Of a DNA stretch of 16,425 nucleotides, positions 7,616 through 15,330 are shown piece by piece (positions within the stretch are counted from its first letter, which is position 1; the number at the start of each line of letters is the position of its first letter). A model generated the notes under the pieces. That model searched no databases, was not told the origin of the DNA, and saw only the letters and a program-made list of their open reading frames with translations. The position numbers and the translations under genes were made by a program. The stretch covers positions 1-16,425 of the forward strand of contig JAUYJY010000018.1 in the NCBI GenBank assembly GCA_030699205.1, written 5' to 3'. The stretch is from Candidatus Pacearchaeota archaeon (GTDB lineage: Archaea > Nanobdellota > Nanobdellia > Pacearchaeales > GW2011-AR1).

Positions 7616-8260
7616 ATTTTTCAAAAAACGATTTATAATCATTTGATTTATACTTTCTTCACACCCTCCTCTTTCTGGATGCCACATTATACCCATTATA
7701 TTATGACGCGGGTGAAAAAATCCTTCAATACTCTTATCTTGAGATATTGCAAATGCTACCAGTTCTTTTGAAAGGTCTTCTTTTAAGATCCCTTTATTAT
7801 GAAAAGAGTTTACAAAAGTCTCTTCTTTTCCAAGGTTTTCTTTGAATTCAGGATTACAGATAAAAATCTTATGTCTTTTTGCCACATGTCCTTCAATTTT
7901 TCTCAGTTTTCCCCCAAAATAAACATTGATAAATTGCATGCCCCTGCATTCACCAAGCAGAGGAAGTTTATTTTTTATTACAAAATCAATCAACCTTCTC
8001 TCAGTAAAATCTCTTTCATTTGAATATTCTCCTGCCTCTTTTTCTCCGTAAACTTTTGGATTGACATCATTTCCTCCGGATAAGATTACTCCCCGGATAT
8101 TCAATTTTTTTAGATGCCCTTCCATATCTTCAATAACATTACTTATAGGTATAAGTGTAAACCCATGGTTAGAATAATATTTAACATAATCCTGTTCCAG
8201 ACAATCTCTATCTTCTCCTTTCTCTGGTTTAATGACCCTTTGGGATATTGCAATATTCAT
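7589..8260 (-). CDS. Class I glutamine amidotransferase-like hydrolase (peptidase C26), Cj1417-like gamma-glutamyl-CDP-amidate hydrolase
   Basis: A 223-residue single-domain protein of the gamma-glutamyl hydrolase/PuuD group. 'SGGNDVNPKVYGE' (61-73) is the oxyanion-side loop. 'GECRGMQFINVYFGG' (103-117) carries the nucleophile C105, and 'MWHPE' (192-196) gives H194 and E196 of the triad. No synthase domain is attached. Alone this could be a GABA-hydrolase-type enzyme. Its operon partners (glutamine-kinase-like, cytidylyltransferase-like and APS-kinase-like genes) point to the Campylobacter capsule enzyme that cuts CDP-glutamine to glutamate and cytidine diphosphoramidate. It is the last gene of the operon, 87 nt after the cytidylyltransferase stop. 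That gap holds an open frame ending in TAATG at this start codon (see the 8260-8347 entry). Confidence 0.8.
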   Translation of the reverse strand: MNIAISQRVIKPEKGEDRDCLEQDYVKYYSNHGFTLIPISNVIEDMEGHLKKLNIRGVILSGGNDVNPKVYGEKEAGEYSNERDFTERRLIDFVIKNKLPLLGECRGMQFINVYFGGKLRKIEGHVAKRHKIFICNPEFKENLGKEETFVNSFHNKGILKEDLSKELVAFAISQDKSIEGFFHPRHNIMGIMWHPERGGCEESINQMIINRFLKNLNPRHSTP

Positions 8261-8347
8261 TATAAAAATTCTTTATTTATTCTATTGAGTGCTATTATTC
8301 CGTTTCTGAATCTTACATCTTTAATCTTATAATCCGATTCATATACC
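8260..8347 (-). other. Open-frame extension after the cytidylyltransferase stop (possible frameshifted C-terminus)
   Basis: After the TGA at 8350-8348, the frame reached by skipping one T in the T6 run at 8362-8357 (leftward reading) stays open to a TAA at 8262-8260. It reads VYESDYKIKDVRFRNGI and on to RINKEFL. The TAA overlaps the ATG of the next gene by one base (TAATG), a typical translational-coupling junction. The sequence is protein-like, and it removes the only loose junction in an otherwise overlapping operon. Explanations are a homopolymer sequencing error, a real frameshift, slippage, or chance. No good start codon of its own is seen except a TTG at 8370. Confidence 0.4.
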
Positions 8348-9133
8348 TCAAAAATTAAAAAATCTTCCAAGACTGCCCTCTTTGAGCCACAGGTTTGTTT
8401 TTTCATAATCCTGGGTTGTATCAAATTCAAGCCATCCGTTATTTATATGTATCACCTTTACTTCTGAGTTATGTTTTATCATTTCCTGAATCATACAGGT
8501 CATATAGGCCTTTTTAAATGATTTTGATCTAAGCCAGGGTTTTTCATTGTCCCAGTATTTTTTCTTATTTTTATAAAAGATCTCTTTCAATCTTTTGATT
8601 CCCTCTCCTGAAAATTTAATGAGTCCAATGTATCTCGACTTGCATTCTTCAATTCGACACCTTGGATTGCCTATGTCAAATATATTATCTTCCTCGTCAT
8701 AATTTAGGCTTTCTATATCCTCTTCCAATTTTTCAAACCTAGCTTTCCAATATGCTTTCCAATTATCATCAACAAGGACAGATACCTCAAATGGACTCTT
8801 TTTTAATTTTTCTATGAGTCTTTTTTCATAGATAATATCCGAATAACATACCAGAATCTCTCCACCTAATTCAGATTCTGCAGTCATCAATGACGCGACC
8901 ATATTTGTATTTTTATAATCTTCATTGATAAAATATTTGATCCCAGAAAAATTTATCATTTCCTGAGCATACCCCTTCACAACGATTATTTCATCTATTC
9001 CGGACTCCCTTAGTGTTTGAATCTGGGTCTCTAGTAAGGTTTTTTCATTGAATCTTAACATTCCCTTCGGCAGCCCTTTGGCGTATTTCTCAAGCCGGGT
9101 TCCCATTCCTGCCGCAAGTATTATGGCTTTCAT
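8348..9133 (-). CDS. Nucleotidyltransferase, probable CTP:phosphoglutamine cytidylyltransferase (Cj1416-like)
   Basis: A 261-residue sugar-phosphate/choline-phosphate-type nucleotidyltransferase with a Rossmann-like fold. 'MKAIILAAGMGTRLEKYAKG' is the N-terminal NTP-binding signature, followed by 'LPKGMLRF'. 'YKNTNMVASL' (about 72-81) is the loop common in LicC-type cytidylyltransferases. 'CYSDIIYEKRLI' carries the metal-binding aspartate, and 'GWLEFDTTQDYEK' gives the C-terminal acidic residues. The start overlaps the glutamine-kinase-like gene by 4 nt. In the C. jejuni pathway the equivalent enzyme joins CMP from CTP to L-glutamine phosphate to form CDP-L-glutamine. A choline-phosphate or sugar-phosphate substrate is the alternative, and the neighbours make the glutamine route more likely. 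The real C-terminus may be longer (see the 8260-8347 entry). Confidence 0.78.
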   Translation of the reverse strand: MKAIILAAGMGTRLEKYAKGLPKGMLRFNEKTLLETQIQTLRESGIDEIIVVKGYAQEMINFSGIKYFINEDYKNTNMVASLMTAESELGGEILVCYSDIIYEKRLIEKLKKSPFEVSVLVDDNWKAYWKARFEKLEEDIESLNYDEEDNIFDIGNPRCRIEECKSRYIGLIKFSGEGIKRLKEIFYKNKKKYWDNEKPWLRSKSFKKAYMTCMIQEMIKHNSEVKVIHINNGWLEFDTTQDYEKTNLWLKEGSLGRFFNF

Positions 9134-11532
9134 GATATCCCCTTTATCTGATTGGTCGAGCAGTTCAGTTCAATTGTTCCGAACTTTTTGATATGATCAA
9201 AGAGGCTCCCTCCACATCCGATTGCTGCAGGTATATCTAACTCTGCACACCTTATTGCCATATGTGAAGCCGCGCCTCCATACTTGGTTATCAGACCTTT
9301 TATATTATACCCAAAAACCCAGTCATAACCTGGGTCTGCATTTACAATTGCAACAATCTTGTTCTCAATATCACGCGGACTGGTATGCCCATTTAAATGA
9401 ACGACTTCACCAGAAATAGATTTAGAGGTTATATAATTTGGGGTGCCATCAAACAAATGAAAATAGTCTATATTTCTTTCCCTATAAATAAGCGGAGGTA
9501 GTCTTAAAGATTTCACAATTTTATAATCCTCTTTGTTTTTTTCCACCTTCTGTCTTAACTCTTTAATATTAGTTATAGGCTTGGACATATGTGAAAAAGA
9601 GATTATGTCCTGAATGGTTATAAATGTGACTTCCTCTTTTGTAAAGCCGTATCTTTTCATATACTCACAACAAAAATCGAGGATCAAACTTAGGCTCTTT
9701 GTGAACTCTAATTTTGATTTTTCACGTGCAACCAAAGAGTCTTTTACAAATTTTAAAAACTTCTCAACTCCAAAATTAAAACCTTCTTTTTCTAAGCATG
9801 CTTGTATTCTTTGTTTTTTATCTTCTCCAAAATCAAAATCAATAGATTGTTTAAAGCTCCCTACATTTTCTAAATTAAAATAATCTTCAAAATTTTCATT
9901 ATAAGTCTTTGAGCATAAATCATAAGTTCCGGGTCTTAAATGACCGAATTCATTTAAAAATTCTTGTTTGCTAATCTCTCCTCCCTTCAGTTTGTTAAGG
10001 GAGAGGATAAACTCTTTTGCAATTGAGTTTATAGATTTAAAGAAATTCTCTTTATCTACCTCGGACAACTCTCCCAAATCTACTAGAGAACTCAGCAAGA
10101 TATTTCCTACAAAAGCAAACCTCGCTAGTTTAGAAAATGGCAAGGTTCCATAAAATTTGCAGTCATGTACCAGTTGGGCTATCTTTATGCCTAAAGGAAT
10201 GTCTGAATTTATTATTCTTTCCCTTTTTGATCTTAGTGATTTGATAAGCTCCATTTCCTTTTCAATTGAGGTAAAAGAACCCCAGACAATTTTGTTGGTT
10301 AAGTCTAATAGCGATTTCTTTATTTCCTTAATCTGAAGGGGGGTGAAGTTATTTGCCCTAAGTTCTTCGATTTCCTTATCAAAGCCAAATTTATAACAAG
10401 TATGCGCAATTTTAAATTCTACCTTATCATGCATTTCTGGATTATTTATTAGCTTATCAATATAAAAATTGACTAATTTTTCAGAAGTCGTTTCTGAAAG
10501 TGTTGCTGGTATAAAGGTGTTGAAACTGAGCCTTACATCTACATAAGGTTTTCCTTCAAGAGATACCATTCCTGGATGACCTCCCACATCTTTATACCCA
10601 ACCTCCTTTCTGCTTAATGGCCATATATGGTCGGTTATCAACTCCTTGTATAAAGAAAGTGCAAGTGGCTTAGGTGATTCTCCGATTATCTCAGCAGGAT
10701 TCCAATCAGGCATCAAACCAAAAATAGCTTTGTACCCAAATAAATTTGGATATTTTCTATTATTAGATTGGATAAATTCTCTAATTTTTTCTAAACTGCT
10801 TTCTATTTTTCTATCTATGTCCTTATCAGGGTACTTAATGGAGGTAAGAGGTCTTACTTGCAGAACATATAGGTTATTATTGTCAAATGCAAACTCTACA
10901 TCTAGTTTGTCTACCCCAGTAATTGTTTCAAGCTCTGAAGCCAAGCGAATTAATTGTGCAAGTTTAGGGTTGCTCGGCATTAATTTTGATTTTTTGTAAT
11001 AAGTGAACATTTTTATGTTAGAAATATTTCCTGAGGTAACACTATCTGTTCTTCCGGATTTGTCATCATAATTTATAATAATGTATGGAGATCCAGTATT
11101 TGGGCACTTGGTGAACATTACTCCACTCATCAGAGCGTTCTGAATTTGTGGCTGGATTAGGATCTGATTCATTTCATTATGATCTTGCTTATCCAGATAA
11201 CTTTGTTTTACAGCTTCAATTGCTTCTCTTATTTCTTTAGTGTTACTTGAATCTACATCTAAAACACTTTTGAACTGTCCAGCCATTGATATTTTAAGAC
11301 CGTCTTCGCTTAGAGAGCTACTTCTCACAACTATTTTTCCAGGAGAAAACTTTTTCTGAATTTCTTTAACTACTGGATCAGGCAGAGTTTCAAAATCACG
11401 AATTGTGAAGTAGTGTTGTTTGATGGTTTCTCCTTCTGCAATATGAGATGCAATCAAATCCAAAGTTTCGGCTTTTGTACCAAATTTAAATTGATTAGCT
11501 CTCATCTCTTTTATTGTTTTTGTGCTATCCAT
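9130..11532 (-). CDS. PEP-synthase-like phosphotransferase, probable L-glutamine kinase (Cj1418-like)
   Basis: An 800-residue enzyme with an N-terminal PPDK/PEP-synthase ATP-grasp domain and a C-terminal phosphohistidine swivel domain. 'IVVRSSSLSEDGLKISMAGQ' (67-86) matches the RSSxxxED...AGQ nucleotide-binding motif. 'LDVEFAFDNNNLYVLQVRPL' (210-229) is the metal/ATP motif ending in QxRP. 'YGGAASHMAIRCAELDIPA' near the C-terminus contains the phospho-acceptor histidine H757. The long middle part is unlike the PEP/pyruvate-binding TIM barrel of PEP synthase, which is missing, so this is not a true PEP synthase. That layout matches C. jejuni Cj1418, which phosphorylates the side-chain carboxylate of glutamine while ATP goes to AMP and phosphate. 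The start overlaps the upstream gene by 22 nt. ATG 11505, just after that gene's stop, is an alternative. Confidence 0.8.
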   Translation of the reverse strand: MDSTKTIKEMRANQFKFGTKAETLDLIASHIAEGETIKQHYFTIRDFETLPDPVVKEIQKKFSPGKIVVRSSSLSEDGLKISMAGQFKSVLDVDSSNTKEIREAIEAVKQSYLDKQDHNEMNQILIQPQIQNALMSGVMFTKCPNTGSPYIIINYDDKSGRTDSVTSGNISNIKMFTYYKKSKLMPSNPKLAQLIRLASELETITGVDKLDVEFAFDNNNLYVLQVRPLTSIKYPDKDIDRKIESSLEKIREFIQSNNRKYPNLFGYKAIFGLMPDWNPAEIIGESPKPLALSLYKELITDHIWPLSRKEVGYKDVGGHPGMVSLEGKPYVDVRLSFNTFIPATLSETTSEKLVNFYIDKLINNPEMHDKVEFKIAHTCYKFGFDKEIEELRANNFTPLQIKEIKKSLLDLTNKIVWGSFTSIEKEMELIKSLRSKRERIINSDIPLGIKIAQLVHDCKFYGTLPFSKLARFAFVGNILLSSLVDLGELSEVDKENFFKSINSIAKEFILSLNKLKGGEISKQEFLNEFGHLRPGTYDLCSKTYNENFEDYFNLENVGSFKQSIDFDFGEDKKQRIQACLEKEGFNFGVEKFLKFVKDSLVAREKSKLEFTKSLSLILDFCCEYMKRYGFTKEEVTFITIQDIISFSHMSKPITNIKELRQKVEKNKEDYKIVKSLRLPPLIYRERNIDYFHLFDGTPNYITSKSISGEVVHLNGHTSPRDIENKIVAIVNADPGYDWVFGYNIKGLITKYGGAASHMAIRCAELDIPAAIGCGGSLFDHIKKFGTIELNCSTNQIKGIS

Positions 11533-12890
11533 ATTTTTGTATAGTACGTAAGTTCTAGAGGGTCATTTTTCCCCAATTCATCTTTCATATCCTTGAGGAT
11601 TTTATTGAGTGCTTCCTGTCCGATGTTTTTTGATAAATCCCAGTACTCGTTCTTGACAGATTTCCAGGCCTCGCAGTAATTTTCAAGAGGCATCATAACA
11701 TTCTGTGGAGCTTCAAGATAGTGGACGTCATTAAAAAGACCACTTTCAATAATTACGTCTGCTTGCTGTTGCCTTCTGACCCCATGAGAATAATCTGGAA
11801 AGTATCTTCTTATTATTTCTTCTGATTTTTTTTGAGTAGGGATTGTTAAATCTCTGTTATTCCACATGCATACAAAATATCCTCCGTGTTTTAGAATCCT
11901 GGCGCTTTCTTTTAGGGCAAGTTGTCTGTCAGTTGTATTGAAAGAAGAACCAAAAGTCACTAAATCTATAGAGTTATCTGGCAGAGAAGTTTTTTCACCT
12001 GCACCCACAATCCACTGAACATTTGGCATTTTTAATGTGTTTCCTATGCCAAACTTTCTCATTTCTTCATTGGGTTCTACTGCGATTATTTTGCCAATTT
12101 TGTCGGCGAGCATCATTGTCAGATTGCCAGTTCCAGCGCCTATGTCTGCTGCCATATAGTCAGGAGATTTTTGCACCCCTATAAAATCACACATTTTTTG
12201 GATTGCTTCAGGAGAATAATTAGGCCTTTTGTGATAGAATTTTGCCTGCGCTGTATAATCCCACTTTTTTGAGGTCGTTTTATCATTTACTAGATCTAGT
12301 ATTTTTATTATATTTTTCTCAAGATCTCCTGGCTCATTGTTTGTTAAAACCAAGTTTGGATTCTTAGGAAATTCGGGCTCGTGGTGGACCCCCACTATTT
12401 CGTTTTTAGAGTATAATTCTGGCTTCCTTTCTTTTCTTTTTTCAGTATCGGCGTTTACCAAAATCTCGAAGTATTTAGTGTTATTTTGCCCATTAAATTC
12501 ATGTATTTCGTGAAATAGGGATATTGTGCTAACTACTACATTTATTCCTTGCCCGACGAGCATATTAGCAAGCTTGGAATAAATTCCTGCAGTTCTCTTT
12601 CTGCTAGCAAGGTCATGAACCTTCTCTTCTCCCAATATGCTTCTCATTGCGTCTCCATCTAGATGGATTGTGTGAAGACTTTCTTTTCTAAGGGCATCAA
12701 AAACCTTCTCTGCAATTGTTGTTTTTCCAGATCCTCCAAGACCGGTTATCCAAATCAATTTTCCCTCGTCCATGTAGTTTTTATAAACTCCAGGGTTTTT
12801 AAATATAACCCTTATTAGGCCCTGTGAAACTATTATTATTGCTAAAACAGGACTTACCACTTCTTTTAATGCTTCCAAATCTAGATTCAA
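11511..12890 (-). CDS. Fusion of APS-kinase-like kinase (Cj1415-like) and SAM-dependent methyltransferase
   Basis: Two domains. Residues about 43-200 are APS-kinase-like: Walker A GLGGSGKT (50-57), LDGD (77-80, the substrate-side motif of CysC), and 'KPELYSKN' where CysC has DPKGLYKKA. Residues about 205-459 are a class I methyltransferase: DIGAGTG (249-255) is SAM motif I, with VEPNEEM (271-277) as the acidic ribose-binding loop. In the C. jejuni pathway a Cj1415-type kinase phosphorylates the 3'-hydroxyl of cytidine diphosphoramidate, and separate methyltransferases act on the group; here the two activities would be joined. A plain APS kinase for sulfation is the alternative, but no ATP sulfurylase is seen. 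The listed start is TTG 12890 and gives a hydrophobic helix (VVSPVLAIIIVSQGLIRVIF, 11-30). ATG 12773 would give a soluble 420-residue protein beginning right before the kinase domain. Confidence 0.8.
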   Translation of the reverse strand: MNLDLEALKEVVSPVLAIIIVSQGLIRVIFKNPGVYKNYMDEGKLIWITGLGGSGKTTIAEKVFDALRKESLHTIHLDGDAMRSILGEEKVHDLASRKRTAGIYSKLANMLVGQGINVVVSTISLFHEIHEFNGQNNTKYFEILVNADTEKRKERKPELYSKNEIVGVHHEPEFPKNPNLVLTNNEPGDLEKNIIKILDLVNDKTTSKKWDYTAQAKFYHKRPNYSPEAIQKMCDFIGVQKSPDYMAADIGAGTGNLTMMLADKIGKIIAVEPNEEMRKFGIGNTLKMPNVQWIVGAGEKTSLPDNSIDLVTFGSSFNTTDRQLALKESARILKHGGYFVCMWNNRDLTIPTQKKSEEIIRRYFPDYSHGVRRQQQADVIIESGLFNDVHYLEAPQNVMMPLENYCEAWKSVKNEYWDLSKNIGQEALNKILKDMKDELGKNDPLELTYYTKIWIAQKQ

Positions 12891-12999
12891 TCACTCTTCT
12901 TCGATTGTAAGTTCTTTTCTTAAACAACCCTTTCCTGTAAAATCCTCTCCTGCATTCCTTCTTGGTTAATAATAATAGTAATTCCTAAATTATATGTTT

Positions 13000-13007
13000 T
13001 TTATAAG
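13000..13007 (-). promoter_or_regulatory. TATA box for the phosphoramidate-type operon
   Basis: Read leftward this is CTTATAAA followed by more A. A transcript would start near 12977, leaving a leader of about 87 nt to TTG 12890 or about 204 nt to ATG 12773. The 282-nt region 12891-13172 otherwise holds a leftward 11-codon open frame (ATG at 12955, stop at 12920) preceded by AAGGA, and the open stretch that follows the dehydrogenase stop (13089-13172). No other gene is seen in it. Confidence 0.45.
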
Positions 13008-13172
13008 GAAGTTTAGAAACTAATACAAAAAGAAGACTTGTTCATAATATATGACACTTTAATTTCAATAGTTAATAAATTCAAATAATTAATTTCTAGC
13101 CTTCATTAGAACTCCATAAGCTAAATCAAAGGTTGAAGTAATAATTATTGGTACGAGCTTATCATATCCAAA

Positions 13173-14204
13173 TTAGTATTTGATTTCTATCTTCCTTCCT
13201 TCCTTCATAGACTGTAATGCTGCATCTAGAATTTGCACAACATGTAATCCGTCTTCTCCGGAAGTTTTTGGTTTTCTGCCTTCAACTATTGATTTAGTAA
13301 ATTCTTCGGCCACGCTCCTCAAAGCTTCAGCACCTTTAACAGGTGGAATCAAGATCTCATTGTCCCTATATTGGACTAAGTTGTAACCAGTGTGACTGTC
13401 TTGTGGATTATGGGGTTTATAATTATCAGCGCCCCTATTGTAGATATGTATTGGTCCAGATTTTGCATCAAAGTCACAAACTGCCATCTTTTTACTTCCT
13501 GCTACCGTCAATAACCTTTTCTTTTCGGGATGGATCCAACTTACATGCAAAGTTACAATCTTTGCGTTTGGATAATCAAACACAAGATGTGCTGTATCTT
13601 CCATGCCTTCACCATTGCCTGCGCATGCATAAGCTGCAGTTGTGTGCACGTGAGTTGGTTTTGAGTTTAATAAATAATTCAATATTGAAATATCATGCGG
13701 AGCTAAATCTTGTATTACATTTACAGTTTTTTGGAATAATCCCAAACTTACTCTCTGCACGTCAACAGTGTAGATATTTCCTAATTCTCCAGATTGTACT
13801 AAATCCCTCATCTTTTCAGTTTCAGTCATATACAAGAAAGTATGGTCAACCATCAAGACTTTTCCTTTTTCATTTGCAAGATCAACTAATTCTTTAGATT
13901 GTTGAGCACTTCCAGTCAAAGGTTTTTCAACAAGAACATGCTTTCCAGCTTCCAAAGCTTCTTTTGTTAATTGGTAATGTGTCTCAACAGGTGTTGCTAT
14001 TACAATTCCAGTTATCTTAGGATCGTTCAATAATTCCTTGTAATCGTCAGTAACTTTAATAGTTGGGTAAAGTTCTTTTACAATTTCTCTATTCTTCTCA
14101 ACAAGGTCAGAAACAGCAATTAATTCTGTTCCATTGTACTGGTAGAAGTTTCTAACAAGATGTCTTCCCCAGTAACCATGGCCGATAACACCAATTCCAA
14201 TCAT
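13173..14204 (-). CDS. Gfo/Idh/MocA oxidoreductase, probable UDP-sugar 3-dehydrogenase (WlbA/WbpB-like)
   Basis: A 343-residue NAD(P)-dependent sugar dehydrogenase. The dinucleotide-binding start is 'GVIGHGYWGRHLVRNF' (G5, G8, G10). 'EKPLTGS' (93-99) is the family EKP motif with the catalytic lysine. 'DLAPHD' (166-171) contains the conserved DxxxH catalytic histidine H170. Family members oxidise C3 of UDP-GlcNAc(A)-type sugars to the 3-keto form, which a DegT-family aminotransferase then aminates. Exactly such a gene lies directly upstream and overlaps this one by 4 nt. The pair suggests a 3-amino or 2,3-diamino sugar donor for the surface glycan. No acetyltransferase is visible here. The exact substrate is inference. 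Confidence 0.82.
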   Translation of the reverse strand: MIGIGVIGHGYWGRHLVRNFYQYNGTELIAVSDLVEKNREIVKELYPTIKVTDDYKELLNDPKITGIVIATPVETHYQLTKEALEAGKHVLVEKPLTGSAQQSKELVDLANEKGKVLMVDHTFLYMTETEKMRDLVQSGELGNIYTVDVQRVSLGLFQKTVNVIQDLAPHDISILNYLLNSKPTHVHTTAAYACAGNGEGMEDTAHLVFDYPNAKIVTLHVSWIHPEKKRLLTVAGSKKMAVCDFDAKSGPIHIYNRGADNYKPHNPQDSHTGYNLVQYRDNEILIPPVKGAEALRSVAEEFTKSIVEGRKPKTSGEDGLHVVQILDAALQSMKEGRKIEIKY

Positions 14205-15301
14205 TTTGAATAAAAATCCTTTATTTTTTCACAAACTTCATCTACTTCTTTAATTGTCAAGCCAGGATAAATTGGCAAAGACAGTATCTCTTTAACTATT
14301 TTTTCTGTAACTGGCAATTTTCCTTCATAACCTAAATGTTTATACGGTGGCTGCTGGTGAATAGGCAACGGATAATGAATAGCAGTACCAACACCATTTT
14401 CTTTCAAAAAGTTCATCAAAGTTTCTCTATTCTGAACTTTTATAACGTATAAATAATAAACATGTTCGTTACAGTTACCAACTTTAGGTATTTTTACAAT
14501 ATCCTTTAAATTTTCATCGTATCTTTTAGCTATTTTTTTCCTTTCTTCATTCCACTTATTTAAATAAGGCATCTTAGTGATTAATGCAGCAGCTTGTATA
14601 CCATCCATCCTGCTATTATACCCAATCTCATCATGTAAATATCCAGCCTCAGCACTTCTTCCGTCATCTCTCAAAGATTTTATTTTTGCAGCAACTTTTT
14701 CATTATCTGTAACAACAATGCCTGCATCACCCAAAGCACCAAGATTTTTAGTTGGATAAAAACTAAAACACCCTGTTGTGCCAATAGGGACTTTCACACC
14801 ACTATAAGCTGCTCCATGTGCTTGGCAGCAGTCTTCTATTACAACCAATTTATACTTATTTGCGATATCTAAAATCTTGTCCATTTCAACAGATTGTCCA
14901 TAAATGTGCACTGGCAAAATAGCTTTTGTTTTATTATTTATTTTAGATTCAATTTCTTTAACATTCATATTAAATGTTTCTGTATCAATATCAACAAAAA
15001 CTGGAGTAGCCCCCACCTTGCTTATTGAAGCAGAACTTTCCATGAAAGAATGTGAAACTGTGATAACCTCATCTCCTTTTCCTACACCGTGAGCAAGTAA
15101 AGCAAAAAACAAAGCGTCGCTGCCAGAATTTACCCCGATAGCATAAGTTTTTTTGCAATATTTCGCAAATGCATTTTCAAATTCTCCTAAAAGCTCAAAG
15201 TTCCTACAATATCGACCGGTTTCCATAACTGATTGTATGGCAGATATCAATTCTTTTTCTATTTCTTTTTCAGCCCTTGTGGGCGCAAATATGTCTATCA
15301 T
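14201..15301 (-). CDS. DegT/DnrJ/EryC1 family PLP-dependent sugar aminotransferase (WbpE/WlbC-like)
   Basis: A 366-residue fold-type I aminotransferase acting on keto-sugar nucleotides with glutamate as the amino donor. 'VNSGSDALFFALLAHGVGKG' (58-76) binds the cofactor phosphate. 'DEVITVSHSF' and 'PVFVDIDTETFNMN' follow in family order. 'EDCCQAHGA' (156-164) has the pyridine-binding D157, and 'FYPTKNLGALGDAG' (181-194) holds the PLP Schiff-base lysine K185. 'GYNSRMDGIQAA' and 'YYLYVI' are typical of the C-terminal part. ATG 15301 is supported by a TATA box about 26 nt upstream, which predicts a leaderless message. It is followed by the dehydrogenase with a 4-nt overlap, so keto-sugar formation and amination are coupled. 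Confidence 0.9.
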   Translation of the reverse strand: MIDIFAPTRAEKEIEKELISAIQSVMETGRYCRNFELLGEFENAFAKYCKKTYAIGVNSGSDALFFALLAHGVGKGDEVITVSHSFMESSASISKVGATPVFVDIDTETFNMNVKEIESKINNKTKAILPVHIYGQSVEMDKILDIANKYKLVVIEDCCQAHGAAYSGVKVPIGTTGCFSFYPTKNLGALGDAGIVVTDNEKVAAKIKSLRDDGRSAEAGYLHDEIGYNSRMDGIQAAALITKMPYLNKWNEERKKIAKRYDENLKDIVKIPKVGNCNEHVYYLYVIKVQNRETLMNFLKENGVGTAIHYPLPIHQQPPYKHLGYEGKLPVTEKIVKEILSLPIYPGLTIKEVDEVCEKIKDFYSK

Positions 15302-15322
15302 TTTGGTTGTCCACTATAATCT

Positions 15323-15330
15323 ATTTTATA
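15323..15330 (-). promoter_or_regulatory. TATA box for the aminotransferase/dehydrogenase pair
   Basis: Read leftward it is TATAAAAT, centred about 26 nt before ATG 15301, giving a leaderless transcript. A further palindromic TTTATAAA at 15404-15411 could drive a longer leftward transcript with a leader of about 80 nt. Confidence 0.5.

Noticed and set aside
7799..8332. Short plus-strand open frames opposite the amidotransferase-like gene
   Set aside because: They lie antisense to a gene with a clear catalytic triad, have no recognisable domain, and no promoter or ribosome site of their own.
9130..11532. Phosphoenolpyruvate synthase or pyruvate phosphate dikinase
   Set aside because: The N-terminal ATP domain and phosphohistidine domain are present, but the PEP/pyruvate-binding barrel after the histidine domain is absent and the protein ends about 43 residues after H757.
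11511..12890. Plain APS kinase providing PAPS for a sulfation pathway with the neighbouring sulfotransferase-fold gene
   Set aside because: No ATP sulfurylase is seen, and the kinase is co-transcribed with glutamine-kinase-, cytidylyltransferase- and amidotransferase-like genes that have no role in sulfation. It is kept only as an alternative.
12920..12955. 11-codon upstream open frame as a regulatory leader peptide
   Set aside because: It has a nearby AAGGA, but no attenuator-like hairpins or codon bias point to control; it is mentioned only as content of the gap.
13193..13206. TTCC tandem repeat as a phase-variable tract
   Set aside because: Only about three units are present, and they lie inside the end of the dehydrogenase gene, where they encode ordinary Glu/Gly/Arg codons.
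13343..13897. 184-codon plus-strand open frame opposite the dehydrogenase
   Set aside because: It is a reverse-strand shadow of a well-supported Gfo/Idh gene; its translation is rich in Cys, Leu, His and Gln without domain features.
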